Position numbers and translations under genes: made by a program
The notes under the pieces: generated by a model
Told to the model about the DNA's origin: nothing
Databases searched by the model: none
The model's input: the letters and a program-made list of their open reading frames with translations, nothing else
Source of the DNA: Chryseosolibacter indicum
Lineage (GTDB): Bacteria > Bacteroidota > Bacteroidia > Cytophagales > Cyclobacteriaceae
NCBI RefSeq assembly: GCF_018598585.1
Contig: NZ_JAHESD010000012.1
Location: 44,144 to 108,143, forward strand
Length of the DNA stretch: 64,000 nucleotides
Direction: 5' to 3'
In this document: in pieces, positions 26,852 to 35,121 of the stretch
How the letters are laid out: each line of letters opens with the position of its first letter
How positions within the stretch are numbered: the first letter of the stretch is position 1

Positions 26852-27181
26852 TTACTTGCCTCCCAACATTACCAAATCGTTGACATTAATTTCAGTGATG
26901 TATTTTTTTTCTCCGTTACTTTCATAAACCCGATGCACCAGTTTACCTTCAATAGCAATCTCCTGCCCCCTTTTTAAGTACTTTTCCGCTACACCGGCGA
27001 GTTTTCCCCATATTACTATGTTGTGCCATTGAGTATCCTCTATCTTCTCTCCGTTTTGGTTTTTATAGGTATCTGTAGTTGCAATTGAGAATGAAGCTTT
27101 TTTCGAGTTATTAAAACTCCTTACTTCAGGATCTTTTCCCAATCTTCCAATAAGTTGTACGCTGTTTCTTAAGCTTTTCAT
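26852..27181 (-). CDS. ssb: Single-stranded DNA-binding protein
   Basis: 109 residues from the ATG at 27181. The frame is open further upstream, but that part runs through the palindrome and promoter and has no Ssb character. SLRNSVQLIGRLGKDPEVR is the canonical first OB-fold strand, ASFSIATTDTYKN and TQWHNIVIWGKLAGVAEKYLKRGQEIAIEGKL complete the fold. The usual flexible acidic tail (DDDxPF) of SsbA is absent: the protein stops after NDLVMLGGK. This suggests a short accessory Ssb paralogue rather than the main replicative one. Confidence 0.9.
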   Translation of the reverse strand: MKSLRNSVQLIGRLGKDPEVRSFNNSKKASFSIATTDTYKNQNGEKIEDTQWHNIVIWGKLAGVAEKYLKRGQEIAIEGKLVHRVYESNGEKKYITEINVNDLVMLGGK

Positions 27182-27295
27182 AATTATAAAGTTTAATGTT
27201 AGTAATTGTTTTTCAGAGCATATCGTCTGATGATGCAAAAGTGCAGTAGTAAAAAAGGGGTAGTCGTATAAAAAACGGGTACTTTCGTTTATATT

Positions 27296-27317
27296 CGTGT
27301 ATACCCGAGTATACACG
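27296..27317. promoter_or_regulatory. 22-bp perfect palindrome between ssb and a zinc-finger gene
   Basis: CGTGTATAC-CCGA-GTATACACG: two exact 9-bp arms around 4 bp. It lies 9 bp before the ATG at 27327 of the plus-strand gene and 115 bp upstream of ssb, as expected for an operator that could govern one or both divergent genes. Confidence 0.6.
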
Positions 27318-27326
27318 GATAATAAA

Positions 27327-27698
27327 ATGACCCTACAGGAAAGCCAAATTTGTATTGAATGTCAAACTGCATTCAAAGGAAGAGTCGACAGGAAATTCTG
27401 CTCTGATCAATGTCGCACAACGTACAATAACCGTCAGAAAAGTATCGAAAATGCGTACATCAGAGACGTTAACAGTATCTTAAAAAAGAACAGGAGAATA
27501 TTGCTTGAATTAAATCCGGAGGGCAAGAGCCGGGTTTCAAAAGACAAGCTGGCCGGTAAGGGATTTGACTTTAATTACTTTACAAGTACATACAAAACGA
27601 AAGACGGCTCCCTATATTTCTACTGTTACGAACAAGGCTATCTGCCCATAGAGAAGGATTACTATCTTTTGGTTGTAAAAAAAGATTTTAACAATTAA
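27327..27698 (+). CDS. Small protein with N-terminal zinc finger
   Basis: 123 residues from the ATG at 27327. An N-terminal four-Cys finger (CIEC near residues 8-11 and CSDQC near 25-29, within ECQTAFKGRVDRKFCSDQCRTTYNNRQKS) resembles short DNA- or RNA-contacting zinc ribbons found in Bacteroidota. The rest is mixed and includes a basic helix (ILKKNRRILLEL). No named family. It is transcribed away from ssb across the 22-bp palindrome, and the sulfotransferase-like gene follows after 4 bp. Confidence 0.65.
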   Translation: MTLQESQICIECQTAFKGRVDRKFCSDQCRTTYNNRQKSIENAYIRDVNSILKKNRRILLELNPEGKSRVSKDKLAGKGFDFNYFTSTYKTKDGSLYFYCYEQGYLPIEKDYYLLVVKKDFNN

Positions 27699-27702
27699 CG
27701 CT

Positions 27703-28416
27703 GTGACTACCATTAACCTCATATCCGGACCGAGGAACATATCCACCGCTTTAATGTATTCTTTTGCCCAACGGCCCGATACAAACGTTTTAGACGAGCC
27801 GTTTTATTCAGTTTATTTATTTAAAACCAACGTCAGCCACCCTGGAAAAGAAGATGTATTAAATAGCTTGCCGCAGACAGAAACAGAGGTAAGGTCACTC
27901 ATCCATGCATCCAAAACAAAATCAGTTCTGTTTATTAAAAACATGGCTCATCATATAGAGGTCCTTGAGAATCCTTTCATTGAAGAGTGTATCAACGTTT
28001 TTCTTATACGCAACCCATATCAAATCATTGCCAGTTATGCAGAAGTAATTAATGCTCCTGTTATGAGAGATATTGGAATAGAGTACCAATACAACTTATA
28101 TCAATTACTGAGAAGAAGTGGTAAAAAAACTGTTGTCCTTGACTCCGGAACGTTATTGAAGAACCCGCAAAAGGTTTTAGAAAAGCTGTGTTCATCCTGT
28201 GCCATTGACTTTGATCAACGTATGCTACACTGGCAACCGGGGCCTAAAAGTTATGATGGTGTATGGGCTACACATTGGTATTCTAATGTACACCAATCTA
28301 GTGGTTTTGAGAAACAAAAGACCAGTGAGAGAAAATTACCACCGCATTTAGAGCCTTTATATGAAAAATCAAAACGGTTTTACGAAAAACTGTTACCAAT
28401 TTCGTTAAAAGCTTGA
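27703..28416 (+). CDS. Sulfotransferase-like P-loop protein
   Basis: 237 residues from a GTG. LISGPRNISTALMYSFAQRP at the N terminus is the 5'-phosphosulfate-binding loop type of the sulfotransferase fold, and the segment FLIRNPYQIIASY (about residues 105-117) corresponds to the 3'-phosphate-binding RxP-xxxxxS region. It probably uses PAPS or a nucleotide-like cofactor; the acceptor is unknown. A class IV aminotransferase follows 99 bp downstream. In some organisms, plants included, the two domains occur together in one protein, so a joint pathway is likely. Confidence 0.75.
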   Translation: MTTINLISGPRNISTALMYSFAQRPDTNVLDEPFYSVYLFKTNVSHPGKEDVLNSLPQTETEVRSLIHASKTKSVLFIKNMAHHIEVLENPFIEECINVFLIRNPYQIIASYAEVINAPVMRDIGIEYQYNLYQLLRRSGKKTVVLDSGTLLKNPQKVLEKLCSSCAIDFDQRMLHWQPGPKSYDGVWATHWYSNVHQSSGFEKQKTSERKLPPHLEPLYEKSKRFYEKLLPISLKA

Positions 28417-28515
28417 CCAGTAAACAAAATAGTCTTTATTTTACCAAGCCCATTCACCCGCCCTAACGAAAAAGTAGTACGATTGTTAATATTTAGCTCA
28501 TAAGAGCCTTAGAAT

Positions 28516-29421
28516 ATGTTGCAAAAATTTAATCCTAAGAATGCTTCTATTGTAGTGCATGTTGGAGGAAAATTATTGCCACGTGATGAAGCGAAAATCT
28601 CCGTTTTTGACAGTGCCGTGCAAGGCGGAGATGCAGTATGGGAAGGCCTTAGAGTATATAAAGAAGGTATATTTTGTCTTGATCGCCATTTAGAAAGATT
28701 AGAAGCATCGGCCCATGCGTTGGCGTTTGAAAATATTCCTGACAGGAATTCGATAAAGAGAGCGATTTTCGAAACGCTGGAAGCTAACGAAATGCGTGAT
28801 GAAACACATATCAGACTGACACTTACCAGGGGAGAGAAGATTACCTCAGGAATGGATCCTCGTTTAAATACAAAGGGGTGTTGTCTGATAGTGCTTGCAG
28901 AATGGAAGCCTTTGGTCTATAATAATGAAGTTGGAATTCGCGTTATCACTTCATCGCAGCGAAGGAATGGACCGCAATTTCTCGATTCAAAGATTCACCA
29001 TAACAACCTTTTAAATAACATCATCGCGAAGATACAAGCTAATATAGCAGGGGTTGACGCAGCCCTCATGCTTGATCACAACGGTTTTGTATCGGAGTTA
29101 AATGACACAAATATCTTTATGACCAGTAAAGGTAAAGTGTACACACCTCATGCTGATGCATGCTTACCCGGGATTACAAGAGAAATTGTTATTAAAATCT
29201 GTAATGATTTAAGCATTCCAGTTGAAGAAAAAAACCTCTCGCTTACGGAGTTTTACTGTGCAGATGAAGTCTTTGCTTGTGGTACAATGGGAGAGTTAAC
29301 ACCCGTGAGAGAAATTGATGGAAGAAAAGTTATCAATCAGTCTGCCCTTAATCTGTACGAAAAGATTATCAGGCATTTTCACAACTTCATTCCTCATTAC
29401 GCTGAACAATTATCTTTTTAA
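28516..29421 (+). CDS. Class IV aminotransferase (branched-chain/D-amino-acid type)
   Basis: 301 residues, PLP fold type IV. The N-terminal VHVGGKLLPRDEAKISVFDSAVQGGDAVWEGLRVY motif and K159 (LDSKIHHNN), which forms the Schiff base with PLP, are present. SELNDTNIF carries the Glu that protonates the pyridine nitrogen, and ACGTMGELTPV is the phosphate-binding C-terminal loop. Typical IlvE has about 300-310 residues. The group includes branched-chain and D-amino-acid aminotransferases and aminodeoxychorismate lyase; the substrate cannot be fixed by eye. The HNH gene starts 3 bp after its stop. Confidence 0.85.
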   Translation: MLQKFNPKNASIVVHVGGKLLPRDEAKISVFDSAVQGGDAVWEGLRVYKEGIFCLDRHLERLEASAHALAFENIPDRNSIKRAIFETLEANEMRDETHIRLTLTRGEKITSGMDPRLNTKGCCLIVLAEWKPLVYNNEVGIRVITSSQRRNGPQFLDSKIHHNNLLNNIIAKIQANIAGVDAALMLDHNGFVSELNDTNIFMTSKGKVYTPHADACLPGITREIVIKICNDLSIPVEEKNLSLTEFYCADEVFACGTMGELTPVREIDGRKVINQSALNLYEKIIRHFHNFIPHYAEQLSF

Positions 29422-29424
29422 ATT

Positions 29425-29994
29425 ATGGCAACAACAAAAACAAAAACCACAGTTAAAACGCTGGCAGGCGAGCGCTGGAAAGAGCTCGAACTGAAGAAGG
29501 GTGTAACAACAAAGCGTTACGCTATCTCTAACAAAGGGCGTATTGTAAGTTTCAAAACCAAGATTGAAGAGGGTTATCTTCTTCGCCCAAGACTAACACA
29601 AGGATACCCTAGTGTAACCATTGGTCGCGAATCTAACCGGCAGAACTACTACCTCCACCGATTAGTGGCAGAGTATTTCACTAAGAAACCGAGTCCGAAA
29701 CACAAGTTCGTTATCCACCTCGACCACAAGAAGGAAAACAACAGTGCAGACAATCTTAAATGGGTAACACAGGAGGTACAAATTCAACACGCACTTAAAG
29801 ATCCTAATGTGTTGAGCCGCCAGAATCCAAACGAAGGCCCTAAACTTAACATTGCTAAAGTAAAGCAGATTAAAAGAGCGCTTAAGGCTAAAAATCAGCC
29901 AACACTCAAGGCATTAGCAAAACAGTTTAAAGTTTCTGATATGCAGATTCATCGCATCAAGACCGGTGAAAATTGGTCTCATGTAACTGTATAA
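29425..29994 (+). CDS. NUMOD4-HNH protein with C-terminal helix-turn-helix
   Basis: 189 residues. NUMOD4-like N terminus (ERWKELELKKGVTTKRYAISNKGRI, about 13-37), HNH core (YYLHRLVAEYF then FVIHLDHKKENNSADNLKWVT, about 72-113) and a C-terminal helix-turn-helix (TLKALAKQFKVSDMQIHRIKTGENW, about 160-184). This is the domain order of phage and intron homing endonucleases. It is free-standing and starts 3 bp after the aminotransferase stop, which suggests a domesticated or regulatory use, or a recent insertion. Nicking activity is known for family members; the target is unknown. Confidence 0.85.
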   Translation: MATTKTKTTVKTLAGERWKELELKKGVTTKRYAISNKGRIVSFKTKIEEGYLLRPRLTQGYPSVTIGRESNRQNYYLHRLVAEYFTKKPSPKHKFVIHLDHKKENNSADNLKWVTQEVQIQHALKDPNVLSRQNPNEGPKLNIAKVKQIKRALKAKNQPTLKALAKQFKVSDMQIHRIKTGENWSHVTV

Positions 29995-30111
29995 TATTGA
30001 TTAGCTTAAAATGAAATAGCTATGAGATATTGCTTATGCGTGATCCTGATTTGTCTAACAGTTGGTTTAATCTATAAAACTGTAAACTTTTCACCCACTG
30101 CAGAGCTTTAA

Positions 30112-30143
30112 ATGCGGGCAAGTTATTGATAACAAGCCCGCAT
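30112..30143. terminator. Strong hairpin after the HNH gene
   Basis: ATGCGGGC pairs with GCCCGCAT (8 bp) and an inner GTTAT/ATAAC stem extends it. It lies between convergent genes and probably ends both transcripts, although the T-rich tails are weak. Confidence 0.55.
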
Positions 30144-30180
30144 ATATTATCTAAATTCCTCTAATTAATTCTGACGACTC

Positions 30181-30564
30181 TTACCTTTCATTTACCTTAA
30201 TTTCTTTATGATAACCATTCGCTAAACGGTTAAAAGGTAAATTAACGATTAGCTCTTCATCTTCAATTTCCGCGTTGATTTTATTTATATCTATAAAATA
30301 AGGGACACTTCTGTTATAGATAAATCGAGGAAGCTGAACTAGTTTATTGTCTGATACAATGTTTATAAAATAGAAGATTGAAAGGTTGTTGTTGTGAACC
30401 TCTATATGGATATCTTCCAGCTTAATTCCTGGCACTTTAACACGGATTTCACGATAGCCCTCATAATGACTTAAATTCATTTGAGGTTCGCTTACACCGC
30501 CGTTAAGAGTATTTAATACATCTATAGAAGTTACTAGATCCAAATAATTATTATTCTTTTTCAT
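30181..30564 (-). CDS. Small heat-shock protein (Hsp20/alpha-crystallin fold)
   Basis: 127 residues from the ATG at 30564, preceded by AGGAG at good spacing, an unusually clear Shine-Dalgarno for this genome. The alpha-crystallin beta-sandwich is visible (YREIRVKVPGIKLEDIHIEVHNNNLSIFY, then PYFIDINKINAEIEDEELIVNLPFN). The family's C-terminal I-x-I/V segment is weak (IKVNE). Such proteins bind unfolding clients in the cytoplasm without ATP. Monocistronic. Confidence 0.78.
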   Translation of the reverse strand: MKKNNNYLDLVTSIDVLNTLNGGVSEPQMNLSHYEGYREIRVKVPGIKLEDIHIEVHNNNLSIFYFINIVSDNKLVQLPRFIYNRSVPYFIDINKINAEIEDEELIVNLPFNRLANGYHKEIKVNER

Positions 30565-30668
30565 GGCTACGTTCTCCTTCTGCACTTTTCACTCAAGACA
30601 TGTACCATTAACTGCAAGAAGCCAAAAAGACATTAAATACAGCCATTTTGACTAATTTTCCCCATAGA

Positions 30669-31226
30669 ATGCTGCCAGATTTTACTAACATCAATTACTT
30701 ACAACATGGTAATGCCCTTCAACAGGCTGCATTTTACGTACTTAAACAGTCAAAAATCTTATACCATCTCGAACCTTTTAAGCCAGTTCTGTGCGGTACA
30801 CTGCCCATCAATATTTTTATCGAGGGAAGTAGCGACCTCGATATCATCTGCGAGGTACAGGACTTCGACAATCTAAATGAGGTTTTAGAGGCCAATTTCA
30901 AGACTTTTCCAGGCTTTAGTATTACTATTAAGCCGGTCCATTCAACTCCTTCTTTAATTTGTGGGTTTCATGTAGACAATTTCCTCATAGAGGTTTTTGC
31001 TCAACCTATTCCCGTTAACCAACAAGCTGCGTACAAGCACATGCTTATTGAACATTATCTACTTAACACGCATGGTGAGCAGTTTAGAGAGAAAATAGTT
31101 GAACTTAAAAAACAAGGATATAAAACAGAACCGGCTTTTGCCAAGCTGCTAAATTTAAAAGGAGAACCTTACTCGGCTTTACTTGAGCTTGCTAATGAAT
31201 ACCTAAAACAGCAACTCGCAGGTTAG
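30669..31226 (+). CDS. DUF4269 nucleotidyltransferase-like protein
   Basis: 185 residues from the ATG at 30669; a TTG at 30648 is in frame. The DUF4269 pattern is visible: NALQQAAFYVLKQSKIL, LCGTLPINIFIEGSSDLDIICE with the DxD of a minimal nucleotidyltransferase fold, and VDNFLIEVFAQPIPVNQQAAYKHMLIEHYLL. Biochemical role not established. Cytoplasmic. Confidence 0.85.
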   Translation: MLPDFTNINYLQHGNALQQAAFYVLKQSKILYHLEPFKPVLCGTLPINIFIEGSSDLDIICEVQDFDNLNEVLEANFKTFPGFSITIKPVHSTPSLICGFHVDNFLIEVFAQPIPVNQQAAYKHMLIEHYLLNTHGEQFREKIVELKKQGYKTEPAFAKLLNLKGEPYSALLELANEYLKQQLAG

Positions 31227-31269
31227 TAGCAGGAGCGTTAAGTGTAACACGTTGACTTCTAGGGGTTAT

Positions 31270-31527
31270 CTAGTCTTTAAACCTTAGTTTAAAGAAGAGT
31301 AATGTAGAGGCTAACATAAGCGTCACTAGGTTAGCAGCAATAACAGGGATATCTTTAACTATTATTCCATAAATCAACCATAAAAATACGCCGAGGCAAA
31401 AAAGCGAAAACATTCCAAGAGAAAGATCTTTTGCAGACCTGCTCTTCCAAGTCTTTAACACCTGCGGTAAAAATGCAGCCGTTGTTAATGAACCTGCGGC
31501 TAAACCTAATATCTGTACGGTATTCAT
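31270..31527 (-). CDS. SemiSWEET-family sugar transporter
   Basis: 85 residues, three hydrophobic helices of the half-SWEET (PQ-loop) type. LAAGSLTTAAFLPQVLKTWKSRSAKDLSLGMFSLFCLGVFLWLIYG holds the PQ motif and the S-x-x-D-L-S turn of bacterial SemiSWEETs. They dimerise to form a bidirectional sugar uniporter. Substrate unknown. Monocistronic. Confidence 0.92.
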   Translation of the reverse strand: MNTVQILGLAAGSLTTAAFLPQVLKTWKSRSAKDLSLGMFSLFCLGVFLWLIYGIIVKDIPVIAANLVTLMLASTLLFFKLRFKD

Positions 31528-31687
31528 AATTACTTTTTAAGTAATAGATACGCAAATATAAAGGGGCCTGTTGTACGTCACATTCAAGATGTAATGACTT
31601 TGTTTGTTTTGTATTATATATCGTTTTCTGAAAAAACTTAAATACGTCGTGCTACCGTTCCTTGTCAATTAAGCGATATAACAAACT

Positions 31688-32500
31688 TCAGATATCAGCC
31701 CTTTTAAGTTTCGCATAGCTGAAGTAGTTAAAGAGGAAAGTCCATCCCAAAGCAATAGCAATTGACCCAAAGGTTAAATAATCACGAATCTCCTGAAAGG
31801 CATAGCGCTGGTAAGGCATTGGTACCAGATTCGAAATGCTCTCCATTGGAAAAAACGGTATTATCTGCGGTACGTAGTTATCGACGTTTTCTCTAACAAT
31901 TGCCTCTAACATATGCGAAAGTAGAAGCAGGATAATCGTTAATCCTGATCGCTGAACGAAAACACCTAACATTAAGGCATAGGAAAGGAATGCAAAAATT
32001 TCCAGGAAGTAAGCGACAAGGAATTCCATATCCGAAAAGACGTATCGCCAGTTTAACTCGGGCGAATAAATTAAACCTGTAACAAACGCGATAACAGAAA
32101 CCATCAGCACACTGAGAAGACTTAGCCCTACGTTGGTTAGGATCTTACTTAATAGAAACTCCCAACGACTTAAACCATCAATAACATTTTGACGAAGGGT
32201 TCTATACGTATATTCATTTGTGATAGAGATCACAGTCATAATGGCTAAAACTATTTTCAGTAGACCGCTGAAATAAATAAGGTTTAACCATACGTCTGGA
32301 AAATGATATAAGGGAATTCTGTTAATGTTGAGTTCCGATCCGAAGTTTTTAAAAGTTCTGGCGAGCCATTTAAGAAACTCCATCCCACTAGCTGTTGAAA
32401 ATGCCAGGGTAATAAAATAAAGTCCGCATACGATCCAAAAGGTGCGGTAGCTTGTTAGTTTCTTAAGATCTATTTTAAGCAAATGTATTAACGATGTCAT
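31688..32500 (-). CDS. ABC-2 type transporter permease
   Basis: 270 residues, about six membrane helices with a short cytoplasmic start (LIHLLKIDLKKLTSYRTFWIV). The pattern (SITNEYTYRTLRQNVIDGLSRWEFLLSK) is typical of ABC-2 permeases. It lies 22 bp downstream of the ATPase gene and forms the exporter with it. Substrate unknown. Confidence 0.88.
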   Translation of the reverse strand: MTSLIHLLKIDLKKLTSYRTFWIVCGLYFITLAFSTASGMEFLKWLARTFKNFGSELNINRIPLYHFPDVWLNLIYFSGLLKIVLAIMTVISITNEYTYRTLRQNVIDGLSRWEFLLSKILTNVGLSLLSVLMVSVIAFVTGLIYSPELNWRYVFSDMEFLVAYFLEIFAFLSYALMLGVFVQRSGLTIILLLLSHMLEAIVRENVDNYVPQIIPFFPMESISNLVPMPYQRYAFQEIRDYLTFGSIAIALGWTFLFNYFSYAKLKRADI

Positions 32501-32522
32501 AAAAATAGCAGTAACTTATTCT

Positions 32523-33413
32523 TTAGGCTTCTGATAATATTTCCAAAAACTGCTTCTCAAGGCTTTTCTTCTTTGTTACTAGATGTGAGGCAATTATTCC
32601 TTTTTCAAATAAGTACTTATTTAAGTCTTTACTTTTAAAACCCTCCCGCATCGTTATTTGAAAACTTCCATTCTCACGATTAACGGATGTGGTACCCATA
32701 AATGCAAGTAAATACTCATTCAGGTTTTGAACATCTGCTATCACTTCTACAATTTCCTCCCCTTTTCCAACATCATCAACGGGTCCTGTATGAACAAGAT
32801 TTCCTTTTTTTAGAACAGCAAAATGTGTACACACTTTTTGTACCTCATCTAAAAGATGACTCGCAAGAATTATGGTTTTTCCGTCATCTGCAATCCGTTT
32901 TATCAACTCCCTGATTTCAGCTATTCCCATTGGATCCAACCCATTGGTGGGTTCGTCCAGGATAAGTACGGTAGGATTATTAAGCAAAGCAGAGGCTATA
33001 GCCAAACGTTGCTTCATTCCAAGAGAATAAGTTTTATACTTATCGTCCTTCCGTTCACTAAGTTCAACTAATTCCAGTACCCGCGCGATATTTGAAGGAT
33101 CACACTGTTTGACCATCGCATTTAACTCAAGATTTTTTAACCCCGAAAGGTATGGGTAAAATATAGGGTGTTCTAAAACTGCACCTATCTTCTTTCTGAC
33201 ATCATTGGTAGGCCGCTCATTAAACCAGGAAAAATCACCGGATGTTGGATTCACCACACCCATTAACATTCCTAATGTAGTAGTCTTACCGCTCCCATTA
33301 GGACCAAGCATCCCAAACACCTGTCCTCTTTTAATTTGGAGATTCAGGTTGTTTACCGCTTTCAAGCGTCCAAAATTCTTTGTAAGGTTTGTGATGGAGA
33401 GAACTGTTTCCAC
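32523..33413 (-). CDS. ABC transporter ATP-binding protein (ABC-2 exporter)
   Basis: 296 residues. Walker A GPNGSGKTT (residues 37-45), signature loop YSLGMKQRL, Walker B VLILDEPTNG and the switch His in ASHLLDEVQ are all present. The C-terminal 70 residues form the accessory domain common in gene pairs of the multidrug/antimicrobial-peptide exporter type. It energises the permease encoded 22 bp downstream. Confidence 0.93.
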   Translation of the reverse strand: METVLSITNLTKNFGRLKAVNNLNLQIKRGQVFGMLGPNGSGKTTTLGMLMGVVNPTSGDFSWFNERPTNDVRKKIGAVLEHPIFYPYLSGLKNLELNAMVKQCDPSNIARVLELVELSERKDDKYKTYSLGMKQRLAIASALLNNPTVLILDEPTNGLDPMGIAEIRELIKRIADDGKTIILASHLLDEVQKVCTHFAVLKKGNLVHTGPVDDVGKGEEIVEVIADVQNLNEYLLAFMGTTSVNRENGSFQITMREGFKSKDLNKYLFEKGIIASHLVTKKKSLEKQFLEILSEA

Positions 33414-33485
33414 GATTTAATATTTTAAAGCACTCTACTTTTGTTAGTCGCCTGCTAAGAAGAACCATTACAGCTATCAAAGCTT

Positions 33486-34007
33486 TTATTTGTCCTTTCC
33501 TTTAGCTTCATTACCACTACCAGTAAAAGCTTTTATCTTTTTCCCTATGTCAGAACTATCATCAATGGTATTATACAGCTTTGTTATTTTGTCTAACGCA
33601 ATTGTGCCTACAATGTCCAATACGTATAAAGAAGCCGAATCATTTACCAATACCAGCATTCCTTTATCTTTTCCTTCTTTAAAAAAAACGTCGAAGTTTT
33701 TGCCTTGATGTCTGCTCGTCATCACCTCTTCAAAGGCCTCCGCTTTGTAATCGGAAACCAGCTTTTTATAATTAAAGGAAGGAGCATTTTTATTAATAAG
33801 TAGTAATTTCATTTTCTCTATATCTTTAATCAATGCATCAAAATCAGGGTCATCATTTTGATTTAGCATTCTTAAGGTATTATGATACATATATAAAGAC
33901 AATGCATCTTTATGGTTCTTATGCAATTTCTCTGTTGTAAGACTTTGAGCATAAGCGAAAGAAGAGTAACAAAAACAAATTGTGATTATAACTGATCGAA
34001 AAAGCAT
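33486..34007 (-). CDS. DUF4252 lipoprotein-like secreted protein, copy 3
   Basis: 173 residues with a signal peptide (MLFRSVIITICFCYSSFAYA). The DUF4252 pattern of alternating helices and strands is present (DIEKMKLLLINK near the middle, and YKAEAFEEVMTSRHQGKNFDVFFKEGKDKGM). It is the last gene of the operon, 2 bp after copy 2. Periplasmic or outer-membrane associated; function unknown. A Lys/Gly-rich tail replaces the Asn-rich tail of copy 1. Confidence 0.75.
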   Translation of the reverse strand: MLFRSVIITICFCYSSFAYAQSLTTEKLHKNHKDALSLYMYHNTLRMLNQNDDPDFDALIKDIEKMKLLLINKNAPSFNYKKLVSDYKAEAFEEVMTSRHQGKNFDVFFKEGKDKGMLVLVNDSASLYVLDIVGTIALDKITKLYNTIDDSSDIGKKIKAFTGSGNEAKGKDK

Positions 34008-34009
34008 AA

Positions 34010-34495
34010 TTAATGGTTAGAGCTTAGATATGAACTTTTTAACATTACGTTGGGATCTATGTACCCATGTAGTTCTATGGCAACTACCTCCGATTCTTCT
34101 TCTACCAAGAGAAAGTAACTGCTGTTCTTTCTGTTCGACTCACTCTTCATGTATAAGGTAACGTCATCACCATGATCCCGTACTGACAGCACTTCTTCGA
34201 ACGAGTCCTTCTTCAATACTTTCTTAAAGCCATGAACCGTTACTTGCTCTGCTTCAAATGCTGATTTCGGAATATTTATAATTCTGATATGCTTCACTTG
34301 TTTAACAGCTTTTCTAAAGTCATGTTCGCCTGCACATCTTAAAACTATTCTACTTAGAAATCCAGACAATGACAATGCATGTACGTTCTCAGATCCTTTG
34401 AATTTATTTTCAAGAAGATGAAAGCTTTCGCTTTGAGCAAAAACACCTGACGTCACGAGAAATATAACGGTTAACGTTGTAAGGACTGATTTCAT
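34010..34495 (-). CDS. DUF4252 secreted protein, copy 2
   Basis: 161 residues, signal peptide MKSVLTTLTVIFLVTSGVFA. Shares with its neighbours the KHIRIINIP strand and the FEEVLSVRDHGDDVTLYMK element before a hydrophobic strand (SSYFLLVEEESEVVAIELHGYID). The core Asp-rich turns differ among the three copies, so they are old paralogues rather than a recent duplication. Function unknown. Confidence 0.78.
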   Translation of the reverse strand: MKSVLTTLTVIFLVTSGVFAQSESFHLLENKFKGSENVHALSLSGFLSRIVLRCAGEHDFRKAVKQVKHIRIINIPKSAFEAEQVTVHGFKKVLKKDSFEEVLSVRDHGDDVTLYMKSESNRKNSSYFLLVEEESEVVAIELHGYIDPNVMLKSSYLSSNH

Positions 34496-34523
34496 GTTCT
34501 TTCTTTAAGCTGCCTTTACCTTA

Positions 34524-34562
34524 GAAGAGAAGGAAGCGCTTTGTACGAGAGCAACGCTTCCT
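34524..34562 (-). terminator. Hairpin between DUF4252 copies 1 and 2
   Basis: AGGAAGCG (34531-34538) pairs with CGCTTCCT (34555-34562); on the minus strand the tail is TCTCTTCT. A partial terminator or attenuator inside the operon would lower expression of the two distal copies. Confidence 0.5.
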
Positions 34563-34568
34563 CTATTT

Positions 34569-35096
34569 TTAATTTTTCTTTTTCTGATCGCCAATGTTGT
34601 TAAGATTCTCAAGACCCTTAACGTCCATTTTTTTGCCTATACGTGAAACCTGTTTTAAATCAATTTCACCAAATAAACTCATAACCATGAAGTCATCCAT
34701 GCCGCCCATCACCATCACCAGCTCAGAGATCTTACCGCTACTTTCCTTGATATAAAACTTCATGTCCTTATCCTTATCCCTAACTGACATCAACTCCTCA
34801 AATTCCTTTATTGGAATTAAGTTAAACGCCTCCTTATACAACGATTTTGCATCTGATGTATTCTCTTTCATCAGAATACGAAGACCTTTCAATTTGGAAA
34901 TAGCTTGGAGCACTTCCTGATCCTCCTTCGATTCTGCTTCCATGTTTGTAAAGAGGTTGAACATCTTGCCCGAGATATTTACCTGTGTGAAAGACTCATC
35001 GTTTTGATACTTATTAAAAAATTTGGAGATCGCATCCTGAGCACTTGCACTACCAGCTGCTATCACAAATACAACTAACGCAATTATCTTTTTCAT
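34569..35096 (-). CDS. DUF4252 secreted protein, copy 1
   Basis: 175 residues, signal peptide MKKIIALVVFVIAAGSASAQ. This is the closest of the three to the DUF4252 consensus: DAISKFFNKYQNDESFTQVNISGKMFNLF, LKGLRILMKEN, FEELMSVRDKDKDMKFYIKE and ELVMVMGGMDDFMVMSLFGEIDL. The family is abundant in Bacteroidota, often after ECF sigma genes; its function is unknown. It starts 25 bp after the anti-sigma-like gene. Confidence 0.85.
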   Translation of the reverse strand: MKKIIALVVFVIAAGSASAQDAISKFFNKYQNDESFTQVNISGKMFNLFTNMEAESKEDQEVLQAISKLKGLRILMKENTSDAKSLYKEAFNLIPIKEFEELMSVRDKDKDMKFYIKESSGKISELVMVMGGMDDFMVMSLFGEIDLKQVSRIGKKMDVKGLENLNNIGDQKKKN

Positions 35097-35121
35097 ATCT
35101 GTTTGTTAGATTATTTCCTGA

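Noticed and set aside
27182..27316. 45-residue N-terminal extension of Ssb
   Set aside because: It reads through the 22-bp palindrome and promoter and has no OB-fold character; the ATG at 27181 opens the canonical strand.
30022..30111. 29-codon frame (MRYCLCVILICLTVGLIY...) between the HNH gene and a hairpin
   Set aside because: It has one hydrophobic segment and would fit a small membrane peptide, but there is no ribosome site, no known family and no coding signal beyond hydrophobicity. Chance is at least as likely.
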